DNA of 64,000 nt. Origin: Candidatus Rokuibacteriota bacterium (GTDB taxonomy: Bacteria; Methylomirabilota; Methylomirabilia; Rokubacteriales; CSP1-6). The stretch covers positions 16,925-80,924 of the forward strand of contig QHSP01000026.1 in the NCBI GenBank assembly GCA_003220495.1, read 5' to 3'. A program made the position numbers and the translations under genes. This document shows positions 8,827-17,084 of the stretch, one piece after another; position 1 is the stretch's first letter, and each line of letters opens with the position of its first letter. The notes beneath the pieces are model-generated. The model did no database searches. It had not been told where the DNA came from and saw only the letters and a list, made by a program, of their open reading frames with translations.

Positions 8827-9435
8827 ATGAAGATGTCAGGGACCGACGCCGACGTCATCGATGCGCTGGTCGGGATCACGCCGGGATCTTCTCTGGATGG
8901 GATCCGCGAGCGGAGGCCGGAGGCGCGCGCTCACGCGCAGGCGACGTACCGGGCGTTGTTCGCCCCGAAGGAACCGGGCAACGTCACCGCGCAGGAGCGT
9001 TTCGCGGTGGGCGGATTCGTCGCCGGCCTGCATGGGGCCACGGCGATTGCGGTCGCCTATGCCGCGCGCCTCGCCGACAGCGGAGCCTCGGCGGCGCTGC
9101 CGGACGCGATCGACGCGGCCATCAAGGAAGCCAAGACCCGCGGCCCGTATGGCACGTATCCGGCGGGGCCGCTGAGCCACGAAGATACTGCCGGTCCGGT
9201 CTATCGCGTGGGAGCCGCGACCCGTCGGGCGCTCGGTCCGCGCCTCTCCGCAGCATTCGAGCACGTGCACATGCTCGTCTTCCACCCGCGCGACGCCGCG
9301 CCGGCGTCGCTGCAGGCGCTGCTGGACGCCGGCTGGTCCACGACCGACATCGTCACGCTCTCGCAGATCGTCGCGTTCCTGTCGTTCCAGATCCGGGTGG
9401 TCGCCGGATTGCGCACCCTGGCTGGCCGTCCCTGA
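8827..9435 (+). CDS. CMD-domain protein (Avi_7170-like)
   Basis: A 202-residue all-helical protein related to carboxymuconolactone decarboxylase and AhpD. It lacks the CxxC pair of true AhpD, so peroxidase activity is unlikely by itself. It is the partner of the luciferase-like enzyme upstream and the CxxC-bearing AhpD-like protein downstream. This trio beside an ABC importer is a recurring arrangement that I recall from family definitions. The exact reaction is unknown. Two possible ATG starts (8827, 8833) lie close together and the ribosome site is weak. Confidence 0.72.
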   Translation: MKMSGTDADVIDALVGITPGSSLDGIRERRPEARAHAQATYRALFAPKEPGNVTAQERFAVGGFVAGLHGATAIAVAYAARLADSGASAALPDAIDAAIKEAKTRGPYGTYPAGPLSHEDTAGPVYRVGAATRRALGPRLSAAFEHVHMLVFHPRDAAPASLQALLDAGWSTTDIVTLSQIVAFLSFQIRVVAGLRTLAGRP

Positions 9436-9449
9436 CGCGAGGTCCCGAC

Positions 9450-10058
9450 ATGGCCGAGACCGTCCTCGTGCCCCCGGAGCACACGGTTCCGACCGCGTTC
9501 ACCCGGGCCCAGCTCGACTGGCTCCCCTGGCTCGAGCCGCTCGCCGTCGAGGCGATGACCGAGCGCCACATGGCGAGCCTCGTGGACGCCGCGCGCGTGA
9601 AATCGCCGTACTTCCGTCTCCTCGCCCGCGACCCGGACGCGCTGGAGGCCAGGACGCGAACCGACAAGGACATCTTCTACAACCCCGATGCCGGCCTGCC
9701 GCGGGCGGAGCGCGAGCTGGCCGCCGCCGCGACGTCCCGCTTCAACGGGTGCCTCTACTGCGCCTCGGTGCATGCGCGCCACGCCGCGACCTACTCGAGG
9801 CGCGAGGCCGACGTGCAGCGGCTGCTCGACGCCGGCGTCACCGTCGATCTCGGAGAACGCTGGAATGCCATCGTCGCGGCCGCGGTAGCGCTGACCGCGA
9901 CGCCGATCGCGTTCGGGCCCGAGCACGTCGACCGCCTGCGCCGCTCGGGGCTCGACGATCTGGCGATCTCCGACGTCATCCACGCCGCGGCCTTCTTCAA
10001 CTGGGCCAATCGCCTGATGCTCTCGCTCGGTGAACCGGCGGCCACGGCCGGGCCGTAG
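9450..10058 (+). CDS. AhpD-like alkylhydroperoxidase-domain protein (Avi_7169-like)
   Basis: A 202-residue AhpD-fold protein. It carries the redox motif C101-x2-C104 followed by H108 (CLYCASVHAR), which in AhpD-type enzymes relays protons and reduces peroxides by disulfide exchange. GAGG lies seven bases before the ATG. It ends the monooxygenase operon and is probably involved in handling a peroxide or flavin-oxygen by-product of the luciferase-like enzyme, or in a linked decarboxylation (inference). The stop is 27 bases from the convergent small membrane protein gene. Confidence 0.82.
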   Translation: MAETVLVPPEHTVPTAFTRAQLDWLPWLEPLAVEAMTERHMASLVDAARVKSPYFRLLARDPDALEARTRTDKDIFYNPDAGLPRAERELAAAATSRFNGCLYCASVHARHAATYSRREADVQRLLDAGVTVDLGERWNAIVAAAVALTATPIAFGPEHVDRLRRSGLDDLAISDVIHAAAFFNWANRLMLSLGEPAATAGP

Positions 10059-10085
10059 GCCCGATGCACTGACGAGCCGCCGCAT

Positions 10086-10391
10086 TCACTCCTCCGAAGC
10101 GACAGCAGCGAACCAGAAGGCGCCGGCAAGCAGCACGGTAGCGCACGCCACCGTGTATGCCAGCCGCGTGCCGTGCCACAAGCTGTCCAACCACTGCCTG
10201 AGCTGCGCCGCGAGCACGTTCGCTTTTCCGCCATAGAGCTCCATGGCGCGCAAATACTGCTTCGACTCCTCGGGGGTGTATCCGAGGGCGTCACGGTCCG
10301 AGGACGCGGCGTTCAGGTAGATCCAGATCGCGCTCGCGAGGCCGACGATCAAGATCGCTGCGGCGGCGAACCGAAGACGTCGGCCCACCAA
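10086..10391 (-). CDS. Small two-helix membrane protein
   Basis: A 101-residue protein with an N-terminal helix (residues ~7-27) and a C-terminal helix (~78-97). Between them lies a soluble segment of about 50 residues with a GYTPEESKQYLRAMELYGGKA-like helical stretch. It begins four bases after the pseudokinase stop, so it is translated with it. No family recognised. It is likely an accessory of the pseudokinase or of the divergent membrane complex. Confidence 0.65.
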   Translation of the reverse strand: MVGRRLRFAAAAILIVGLASAIWIYLNAASSDRDALGYTPEESKQYLRAMELYGGKANVLAAQLRQWLDSLWHGTRLAYTVACATVLLAGAFWFAAVASEE

Positions 10392-10395
10392 ACGG

Positions 10396-11802
10396 TCAGC
10401 GACGGTCCTTCAGCAGCCAGTCGATGACGGCACCGCCGTCCCCCACTTCGGTGTCGCTCCGTTCCATTCTTGCCGGTCGCTCGGCCGAGGTCCGGCGCTC
10501 GATTGCAACCTCGGACTCGGCCGGAGCGCGGGACTCGACGGCAGGGCGCGGAGGACTGCTAAGCGCGGAAGGCGCAATAGCCGGCTGCCGAACGATCACC
10601 GGCACGGGAACCGGATTGGCGACCGCCGGAACCAGCGGTTCCACCATTGATTCGTCCTTGACGGCGCGGGATTCGGGGGGCCTCCAGCTCGGCTCGCGAG
10701 TGACCGATGCTGGCGCAGGCACAGCCGATGGCCGTGGAAGGTCCCGGTGGACCGGAACGGCGGTGACGGGAGGCGGCGTGACTTCGCCGTGGAAGCGCGA
10801 GACGATTCGATCGAGCCCCGTGACCCAGACAACCGCCGCGATGAGGCCGGCGGTGGCGACGGCCGCCGTCATACGGAGGGTGAACGGGCGTCGGCGCCGG
10901 CGCACTCGTCGACGGGGGTTGCCTCGAACCTTCACGGAGCGCGGGCGAGACTCCGGTTCGGGCAGAACCGCCGTCGCGCCCCAGATATCGTTCACCATCA
11001 CGCTGATGTCCGGGTAGCGACGCGCCGGTCGCGCTTCGAGTGCCGTCGTGATGATCCGCTGGATGGTCGGCGACAGAGGCGGCGTCGCGGCGAGGGCGCT
11101 CCCGGTCTGACCCGCCTTGCCTGCCGTCAACAGCTGCCGCAGCAGCATTCCCAGCGCGTACACGTCGGTCGCCTCGGTCGTTTCACCCCGCTCGACCTGT
11201 TCGGGCGCACGATACGCTTGGGCAAATGCGTCGCGCAGGCGAAGCCCGATCGGCGTGCAGTACGCCGCGGTCAGCTCGGCCCCCACGAGCCGGATTCGTT
11301 CGCCGTCGTTGACCATCAGCACCGAGTCGGGTCCGAGCTGACCGTGAACGAGCCGATTGTGATGAAGCGCCTCGAGCGCCTCCCCGACCCGGATGGCGAC
11401 GCGCAGCGCGGTCGACACGTCGAGCGCACCGCCGGCATCGAGAACTTCACGGAGCGTGGCGCCCTCGACCCACTCGAGCGCGACGAAGCACTGGCCGGTG
11501 TCGGTCACGCCGCATTCGTACACCCGCTGCACGCCGCGCAGGGCGTGGGCCGCGACCGCGAGCGCGCTGGCCTGATTCCGCACCGCGGCCACGAACCGCG
11601 CATCACGGGCGAACTCGTCTCGCACGACCTTGAGCGCGATCGATCGGCCGTGTCCGACGTGCTCGGCGCTGTACAGGACCACATCGCGGTTCACCGAGGA
11701 GACAGCGTTGACGCGGTAGCGCGACTGGACGACGGTGCCCGCGAGGGACAGGGAGAATTCGGGTGTGGCCGCCGCCGACAGTCGCTGAGCGCCGACCGTC
11801 AC
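10396..11802 (-). CDS. Membrane-anchored pseudokinase (Ser/Thr kinase fold)
   Basis: A 468-residue protein whose residues ~25-285 follow the eukaryotic-like kinase fold of PknB-type proteins. The ATP-binding lysine is kept (IALK, K58), as are the APE motif (YRAPEQ) and a GMLLRQLL helix. The catalytic loop is broken, with HGQLGPDSV in place of HRDLKPxN, so both the base Asp and the Asn are gone. No DFG motif is found; the position reads VGAEL. It should therefore bind but not phosphorylate. A basic stretch (~295-307) precedes one transmembrane helix (~309-330) and a Pro-rich tail. Start is a GTG. It is divergent from the four-gene membrane operon and probably belongs to the same system. Confidence 0.82.
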   Translation of the reverse strand: MTVGAQRLSAAATPEFSLSLAGTVVQSRYRVNAVSSVNRDVVLYSAEHVGHGRSIALKVVRDEFARDARFVAAVRNQASALAVAAHALRGVQRVYECGVTDTGQCFVALEWVEGATLREVLDAGGALDVSTALRVAIRVGEALEALHHNRLVHGQLGPDSVLMVNDGERIRLVGAELTAAYCTPIGLRLRDAFAQAYRAPEQVERGETTEATDVYALGMLLRQLLTAGKAGQTGSALAATPPLSPTIQRIITTALEARPARRYPDISVMVNDIWGATAVLPEPESRPRSVKVRGNPRRRVRRRRRPFTLRMTAAVATAGLIAAVVWVTGLDRIVSRFHGEVTPPPVTAVPVHRDLPRPSAVPAPASVTREPSWRPPESRAVKDESMVEPLVPAVANPVPVPVIVRQPAIAPSALSSPPRPAVESRAPAESEVAIERRTSAERPARMERSDTEVGDGGAVIDWLLKDRR

Positions 11803-12018
11803 GCGCTAGTCACCCGGCTGAATCCTCGCGGGGTCGGTCTCGACGCGGGCAACGAAGCGCGTCGAACCGCGCGCTGCCGAGCAGGATCGCTGCAGGTCTG
11901 GCGATCCAGAATCTCGTGCGCATACGTCCTTTTGCCGGTCGCCGCTCCGTCCTTGCAGGGCATCATCAGATCACTGCCCGCGGCCCGCGTCAAGAGCGGA
12001 ATGCGAAAGAGAAAACAC

Positions 12019-12047
12019 TTGCCGAATTCCGAATGATGTCCTAAATC
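12019..12047 (+). promoter_or_regulatory. Candidate promoter of the membrane-machine operon
   Basis: TTGCCG (12019-12024), a 17-base spacer and TAAATC (12042-12047). The -10 is weak. It lies in the ~315-base divergent region between the pseudokinase start and ATG 12118, which otherwise shows no feature I can name. Confidence 0.3.
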
Positions 12048-12117
12048 TAAACCACCCCGGGGAAGCTCGGGCCCAACAGTGCGTACCGAAGAGACCCTGA
12101 CCGCAGGAGCCCCCGTA

Positions 12118-13593
12118 ATGCAGAAGCTCGTGGAGATGGCGCGTCGGACACTCGATGTCGATCAGAAGGCGGCCGACGCGGCCCGTCACGACAATCCCAA
12201 GACGTTGAGCGCCGCGCTCGATGTCACGGAATCGGAGATTTGCGCGCACTTCATCGCTCTGGCTCGACAGCGCAGAGAACGCTGCGACGTGACCAAGGGC
12301 CGGCTGCAGCTCGACCGTAAGGCGACGGCGGCGAAGATCGACGTCGAGCAAACACGAGATTCCTTCGCACGCTTGCTCACGGCCGTCGAACCGAGCCTCG
12401 AAAAGCTCAGATCGGACCACGCGGCGGCGCTCTATCAGGCCAAGGAGAACGAGGCCCGAGCCCTCAAGCATCTCCGATGGTTCCAGCAGAAGCACGGCCT
12501 GCATTATCGGGCCGCGTCGTATCCCCAGTCCCCGTTCTACCACTTCGCCATCGTGGCCGCCCTGGCCCTGGTCGAATGGGTTTCGCTCGCGGCGTTCTAC
12601 GCCGAGGGCAGCGACTTCGGGCTGTTGGGTGGCGTTCTGATCGCCATGACGCTCTCGGTGGTCAACGTCAGCCTGGCGATTCTGTCGGGGGGCCTCCTTC
12701 GGTACGTGAACCACCGAAGCACCCGCCGGAAGGCGCTCGCATTCACCGGGGTCGCGTTTCTCTATACGTGCTTTCTCCTCGTGACGCTCGCCGCCGCTCA
12801 CTATCGCGTGGCCACCAATGACATCGCGCAGTCGCAGCCGGAAATGTCGGCGCCAGGCACGAGCGCGTTGCCGCCTCACATCGCCGCGGACTTCGATCAG
12901 TGGCGCGCGGCCAAACTGGCGTGGCAACGCTTCGCGCGGAACCCGGTCGGCTTCGAGGATGTCTTTTCCTGGATCCTGGTGATGCTCGCGGTCATATTCG
13001 GCATCTTCGCCTCGTACAAAGGCTACCGGATCGACGACCCCTACCCCGGCTATGGCGAGCTCGATCGCGAGCTCAACGCGAGGCGGGCCCGCTACGAGGC
13101 GGTCAAGGCCGAGTACTGCCGCCTGGTCGATCAGGTCTTCGATCGAATCCTGGACGAACAGGCCCATCTCCTCTCGGACGTGAAGGCGAACATCGAATAC
13201 TATGAGCAGCTCATCAGCCGGAGCGATGACCAGCGCCGAACGTTCGTCCATGAGGTCGCCGAGATCCAGGATGCGTGCAACATCCTGCTGAAGCGCTACC
13301 GACAGACCAACGCGCGCGTGCGAGTGTCCCCCGCGCCGTACTATTTCGGCAACAGCTTCACGTTCGAGGGCCATCTCGTGCGGCCGCCCGACGCGATCTC
13401 GGAGGACGAGGAGCGACTGTCCCGGTCCTACGAGAGCGCCATGAAAGACTTCAGCGAGATCGCTCGGCAGAACGACGCGACGGTCCAGAATCTCCGGACC
13501 GCCGAAATTCGACGTCGCGACTATCACTTCAATAAGCTCGAGCGCGATGTCCGCGAACGGCTCATTCGCGAGGCGTGGGAGATCAAGAGCTGA
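12118..13593 (+). CDS. Four-helix membrane protein with coiled-coil ends
   Basis: A 491-residue protein without a recognised domain. Residues 1-135 are charged and helical, likely coiled coil. Three hydrophobic helices follow at ~142-160, 168-192 and 205-226, then a ~50-residue loop, and a fourth helix at ~279-296. Residues ~300-491 are again helical and charged. ATG 12118 is preferred because AGGAG lies eight bases upstream; a GTG at 12079 is possible. It opens an operon with four-base or smaller gaps to the VWA-like and motor-like genes, implying a shared complex in the inner membrane with large cytoplasmic parts. Confidence 0.75.
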   Translation: MQKLVEMARRTLDVDQKAADAARHDNPKTLSAALDVTESEICAHFIALARQRRERCDVTKGRLQLDRKATAAKIDVEQTRDSFARLLTAVEPSLEKLRSDHAAALYQAKENEARALKHLRWFQQKHGLHYRAASYPQSPFYHFAIVAALALVEWVSLAAFYAEGSDFGLLGGVLIAMTLSVVNVSLAILSGGLLRYVNHRSTRRKALAFTGVAFLYTCFLLVTLAAAHYRVATNDIAQSQPEMSAPGTSALPPHIAADFDQWRAAKLAWQRFARNPVGFEDVFSWILVMLAVIFGIFASYKGYRIDDPYPGYGELDRELNARRARYEAVKAEYCRLVDQVFDRILDEQAHLLSDVKANIEYYEQLISRSDDQRRTFVHEVAEIQDACNILLKRYRQTNARVRVSPAPYYFGNSFTFEGHLVRPPDAISEDEERLSRSYESAMKDFSEIARQNDATVQNLRTAEIRRRDYHFNKLERDVRERLIREAWEIKS

Positions 13594-13597
13594 CGCT

Positions 13598-14416
13598 GTG
13601 CCGTTGAGCAGTTTGGATCGGCGGGGCATCGTTATTCTGGGTGGCATTGGCGCCTTCGCGGTCGTATTGCTGGCGACCGTCGTCGGGGTCACGTGGACCC
13701 GCCCCATCATCGGGCCCGACAACTGTGTCTACCGGGACAAGCGATTCCTCGGCCGGGCAACGACCGACCAGACCGTGATCCTCGTCGACCAGTCGGAGGC
13801 CTTGACCGAGACTCATCGGAGATTCGCCCTCAACTTCGTCAAGGACTACGTCGCCGACGACTCGAAATTCGCCGTCCGCTCGCGGATCGCGTTGTTCACG
13901 TTCAGCAAGGTGACCTTCGAATCTCGGAACGGCTCGGGGCTGCGCCCGAGCTCGGACCTATGCCGGCCGCCCTCGCGCGGGAACGACCTGTATGAAAACA
14001 ATCGGAAGATCACGAAGGACTTCTACCAGCGATTTCTGATCCCGGTCACCGCGGCGCTCGAAGAAAGCCTCACGACCGAGGTCGGGGAGCAATCGCCGAT
14101 TCTCGAGACGCTGCAGCTCATTTCGCGCTCGCAGGAGATCGACGACGGCGGCCGTAAGACCCTGATTCTCGTCTCGGACATGCTTCAGCACACCGGGGCG
14201 TTCAATCACTATGGGCCGCGTCGCGGCTACGAGGACTTTTGGCGCTCGGGATTCGCCGCCGACGTGAAGGCGGACTTCCGGGACTGGAACGTCATCGTCA
14301 TCTATCTCCGGCGTTATCACGATCGCCAGCTGCAGCACGCCGCGCATATCGACTTCTGGCAGCGCTATTTCCACGAGGCCGGCGCGAAGATCACTCGCTG
14401 GGCCGGGGTCGACTGA
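13598..14416 (+). CDS. Membrane-anchored VWA-like protein
   Basis: A 272-residue protein with one N-terminal membrane helix (~11-32) and a soluble domain that reads like a von Willebrand A fold. Strand ~58-63 ends in VDQSEA, a partial MIDAS (D64-x-S66 with the third position changed). Strand ~188-193 ends in VSD (D194). A FTFSKVTF strand lies between. Metal binding may be incomplete, so ligand binding by the MIDAS is uncertain. The GTG start is four bases after the previous stop and the stop is two bases before the next start, so it is tightly coupled. The domain is probably periplasmic if the N-terminus is inside. Confidence 0.68.
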   Translation: MPLSSLDRRGIVILGGIGAFAVVLLATVVGVTWTRPIIGPDNCVYRDKRFLGRATTDQTVILVDQSEALTETHRRFALNFVKDYVADDSKFAVRSRIALFTFSKVTFESRNGSGLRPSSDLCRPPSRGNDLYENNRKITKDFYQRFLIPVTAALEESLTTEVGEQSPILETLQLISRSQEIDDGGRKTLILVSDMLQHTGAFNHYGPRRGYEDFWRSGFAADVKADFRDWNVIVIYLRRYHDRQLQHAAHIDFWQRYFHEAGAKITRWAGVD

Positions 14417-14418
14417 GC

Positions 14419-16113
14419 ATGGTGACGCGCCTCGTGGCCAGTCTGCCCTCCACGTTCCTCGGCTTCATCGCCGTCGGGGTCGGGGTGATTTTGACGTTCA
14501 GCTGGTCCTCTCGGGGCACCCCGGGCGCGCTACGGCACTGGACGATGACGGGCCTCGTCGTGGGGCTGATGGTCGTCTACGGAGTCCTCCTGTGGATCAG
14601 GTCGAGGACGACGGACGCCTCCGAAGCCGATGGGGAGACCTTCTATTATCTGGGTTTCATCTACACGCTCGCGACTCTGGTCGCGACGTTTGCGCCGCTG
14701 CTCAATTCGGCGGAGCGTCCGGAAAGCCGACAGGTGTTGGGGTTCTTTGGCCTCGGCCTCATTACGACGTTTGTCGGCCTGGCGGGGCGCATCGTCTTCG
14801 CCCAGACGGCGCCCGGAGCACTCGCAAGGCCAGAGGATGACGCGCGTCGACTGGGAGACGCCTATGCGGAAGCGGCGCGCGCCATCGAGAGGAGCACGGT
14901 TCGAATCGTGCATGCTCAGCAGCGCGCCGAAGGACACCTGAGCGAGTCATATTCCGGTGCGGTCGAGGCGATTCGCATCCTGTCGGGTCGCGTCACGCAG
15001 CAATTCGACTCGATGAGCGCTCAGGTGTTGAAACAGTTCGCGGCGGTGATCGAACGCGTCGGCGGAGACGCCGAATCCGCCTTCGCCGAGGTCCGCAATC
15101 GCGCGGCCCGGGACATCGACGCCGCGTCTCGCCAGGCGGCGAAGACTCACGACATGGCCAGGGAGCAGTTCGAGAGCCTCACGGTCGGGACGAGCAGTGC
15201 GGTTCGCACCGTGACGGAACAAGCCGTCCAGGACGTCACCCGGGTCGCACGAGAATCGGCCGCGGAGCTCAGCGAGTTTCTCCGTCGCACGAACGGCACT
15301 GTGGAGACCACCCTCCAGCAATTCGAGGCACGTCTCGGGGCGTTTCGATTGCCACCCGAGGACATCAACGAGAAGCTCCTGAGGGTCCTGACGGAGCTGG
15401 CCGAGCGCGCCGACCTGCTGCGGCGTACGACCGCGAGCGTGGGCGCTGCGTACAGCGAGCTCGAGGGCACCCTGGCCACCGCGGTCAACGGCGCACGAGA
15501 CGGGAGCCGGGCGTTCAGTGCCCTGGCCGTCTCGGCAGACGCGGCCACATCGGCGGTCACGTCGGTGAAGACGAACGTCGAACAATTCGCGACGCACCTG
15601 AACCAGATCGGCGAGGCGACGGCGGGCCTGAAACAGTTGCCTCAAGAGGCGGCGACCATCATCGCCACGCTCGGCGACCTGCGGGCGAACCTCGGGGACG
15701 CCAACCGCGCATGGGCGGCGGTGGCCGGCGTGACCGACGGGGCGAGCAAATCGATGGCAAGAGCCGGAGCGGCATTGTCGGCGTTCGAGCAAGGGGCGCG
15801 TGCGGCAGAGCAGTCGGTGCTCAACTGGAGCGGCGGCTTGATGAAAGCCGGTGTTGGCCTGCACGCGCTGACCGACATCACGGAGCGGGCCGTGCGGCTT
15901 GGTCAGGAGGCCGTCGCCACCCAGGTCCAGCTGTCCAGGCAGATCTCCGGGCCTCTGGCCGATCAGTTGCGCCAACACAGTGAGGCGGCCGGCGCGCTGG
16001 CGAATCGGCTCCAGGAGGACCTCCGCGCGTCGGAAGAGGCCGTGAGAAAAGTCCATCATCATCTCATCGATGCCTCTCGCTTCATTCTGAGCAAGGTCGA
16101 ATACCGCCGGTGA
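14419..16113 (+). CDS. MotA/ExbB/ZorA-like membrane protein with long helical tail
   Basis: A 564-residue protein with four predicted helices in the first 130 residues (~7-27, 42-62, 75-95, 104-126). About 430 residues of Ala- and Glu-rich helix follow, resembling the cytoplasmic rods of chemoreceptors. This architecture, together with a small D-bearing single-helix partner encoded next, recalls stator units (MotAB, ExbBD) and especially ZorA, whose long tail reaches into the cytoplasm. I see no signature that proves homology, so the call rests on architecture and context. ATG is two bases after the VWA-like stop, and its end overlaps the next gene by four bases. Confidence 0.6.
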   Translation: MVTRLVASLPSTFLGFIAVGVGVILTFSWSSRGTPGALRHWTMTGLVVGLMVVYGVLLWIRSRTTDASEADGETFYYLGFIYTLATLVATFAPLLNSAERPESRQVLGFFGLGLITTFVGLAGRIVFAQTAPGALARPEDDARRLGDAYAEAARAIERSTVRIVHAQQRAEGHLSESYSGAVEAIRILSGRVTQQFDSMSAQVLKQFAAVIERVGGDAESAFAEVRNRAARDIDAASRQAAKTHDMAREQFESLTVGTSSAVRTVTEQAVQDVTRVARESAAELSEFLRRTNGTVETTLQQFEARLGAFRLPPEDINEKLLRVLTELAERADLLRRTTASVGAAYSELEGTLATAVNGARDGSRAFSALAVSADAATSAVTSVKTNVEQFATHLNQIGEATAGLKQLPQEAATIIATLGDLRANLGDANRAWAAVAGVTDGASKSMARAGAALSAFEQGARAAEQSVLNWSGGLMKAGVGLHALTDITERAVRLGQEAVATQVQLSRQISGPLADQLRQHSEAAGALANRLQEDLRASEEAVRKVHHHLIDASRFILSKVEYRR

Positions 16114-16769
16114 TCCGGAGGAACCGACTTGCCCGGCACCGCGACATCGCGCTCACCACGCTCATCGATCTGCTCGTCCAGATCATTTTCGTGTTCACCC
16201 TCATCCTGATTTCCGCCGACGTGATGGGGAATGAGTCGCACGAGCGGGGCTGGGTGACGCCCGAGGCGTGGAAAACGTTGATCAGCATCTTCGACATCGA
16301 TCCCCGGAGCCTGCGCGACCCGGGCGCCCAGGTCACGGAGATCAAGGGCAAGTACGAGAAGCTGAAAGACGATCTGCAGGCCTGTGACGCCAAAACCGGC
16401 GCGTGCGAGAAACAAGCGGGCAGAGGGCCGGGTAACGCTCCATGCCGAGATGCGGCCGGGGTCGAAATGGTCGTGGCCGACGCGACGATCGACCAGGAAG
16501 GACGGATTGTCGTCGCGCTGGGCCGCCACGCTCGAGAGCTCCAAAGTGGTCAGCCGCTCAGCGCCAAGGCGCTCGGTGTGCCGCTTTCCGTCGAGCAGTT
16601 TGGATCACTGTTCCGGTCGTGGCGCGAGCACGGCCTGGCGCGTCAGCCTGCGTGCGCCTTCAAGGCCGAGGTCAGTTACGATGCACGCGCCAGGGCCGGC
16701 GACTACGAGCCGGCACGCCGGGCAATCGCCAACTACTTCACCCTGTCGGCGCCGCCGAAGCGCTTCTGA
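16110..16769 (+). CDS. MotB/ExbD-like single-span membrane protein
   Basis: A 219-residue protein with a basic N-terminus and one membrane helix (~13-36) that opens with TTLIDLLVQ. Asp20 sits where the proton-carrying Asp of ExbD, MotB and ZorB lies. The rest is presumably periplasmic, with two Cys in a Lys-rich segment (~95-105) and no clear OmpA peptidoglycan-binding motif. The GTG start overlaps the stop of the MotA-like gene (GTGA). The pair is inferred to form an ion-driven stator-like channel. It could instead be an unrelated anchored protein; an HMM comparison with ExbD and ZorB would settle it. Confidence 0.6.
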   Translation: MIRRNRLARHRDIALTTLIDLLVQIIFVFTLILISADVMGNESHERGWVTPEAWKTLISIFDIDPRSLRDPGAQVTEIKGKYEKLKDDLQACDAKTGACEKQAGRGPGNAPCRDAAGVEMVVADATIDQEGRIVVALGRHARELQSGQPLSAKALGVPLSVEQFGSLFRSWREHGLARQPACAFKAEVSYDARARAGDYEPARRAIANYFTLSAPPKRF

Positions 16770-16781
16770 GGCCTTGATCGC

Positions 16782-17045
16782 GTGGCGCTGAAGACACACC
16801 GGGATCTCGCCGATCAGCTATCTGCGTCGCTGGGCGCTCTCGACGCCGCCATCCGGACGCGGTTGCCGGAGCTGGGCAGGCGGCAAACCAGGCGGCGACT
16901 GGAGACAGCTCGAAGCGACAAAGGGCTCCGCGGCGCCGTGGTGGCAGCCCTTCGCTGGTTCACCGGCTCAGCGGGGTCTCAGCCGACGGTTCCGCGTGCG
17001 CGCTCCGCTCACGCGAGATCGCGAACCCGGCGCGGCACTCCTTAG
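16782..17045 (+). CDS. Short basic ORF at end of membrane operon
   Basis: An 87-codon frame starting at GTG, 12 bases after the MotB-like stop. The first 60 residues are helical (LADQLSASLGALDAAI and onward); the last 25 are Arg/Ser-rich and look non-coding in character. It may be a real small subunit, or only the readable end of the transcript. No family recognised. Confidence 0.35.
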   Translation: MALKTHRDLADQLSASLGALDAAIRTRLPELGRRQTRRRLETARSDKGLRGAVVAALRWFTGSAGSQPTVPRARSAHARSRTRRGTP

Positions 17046-17079
17046 CTTCTGCCCGAACGCGAGCTTCTGCCCGAACGCG
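17044..17079. repeat. Perfect 18-bp tandem duplication
   Basis: The 18-base unit beginning AGCTTCTGCC occurs twice in direct succession (17044-17061, 17062-17079). It lies between the convergent ends of the membrane operon and the dehydrogenase gene, just beyond the latter's stop. Confidence 0.8.
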
Positions 17080-17084
17080 CCGGC

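Noticed and set aside
10747..12036. 429-codon plus-strand frame
   Set aside because: Antisense to the pseudokinase, which shows a kinase fold and a TM helix; the shadow has neither.
11971..13722. 583-codon minus-strand frame
   Set aside because: Antisense to the four-TM protein; lacks hydrophobic helices or any domain.
12118..16769. Locus as a standard Zorya type I/II defence system
   Set aside because: ZorC, ZorD and ZorE are absent, and the pseudokinase and VWA-like genes are not part of known Zorya; only the AB-like pair is similar.
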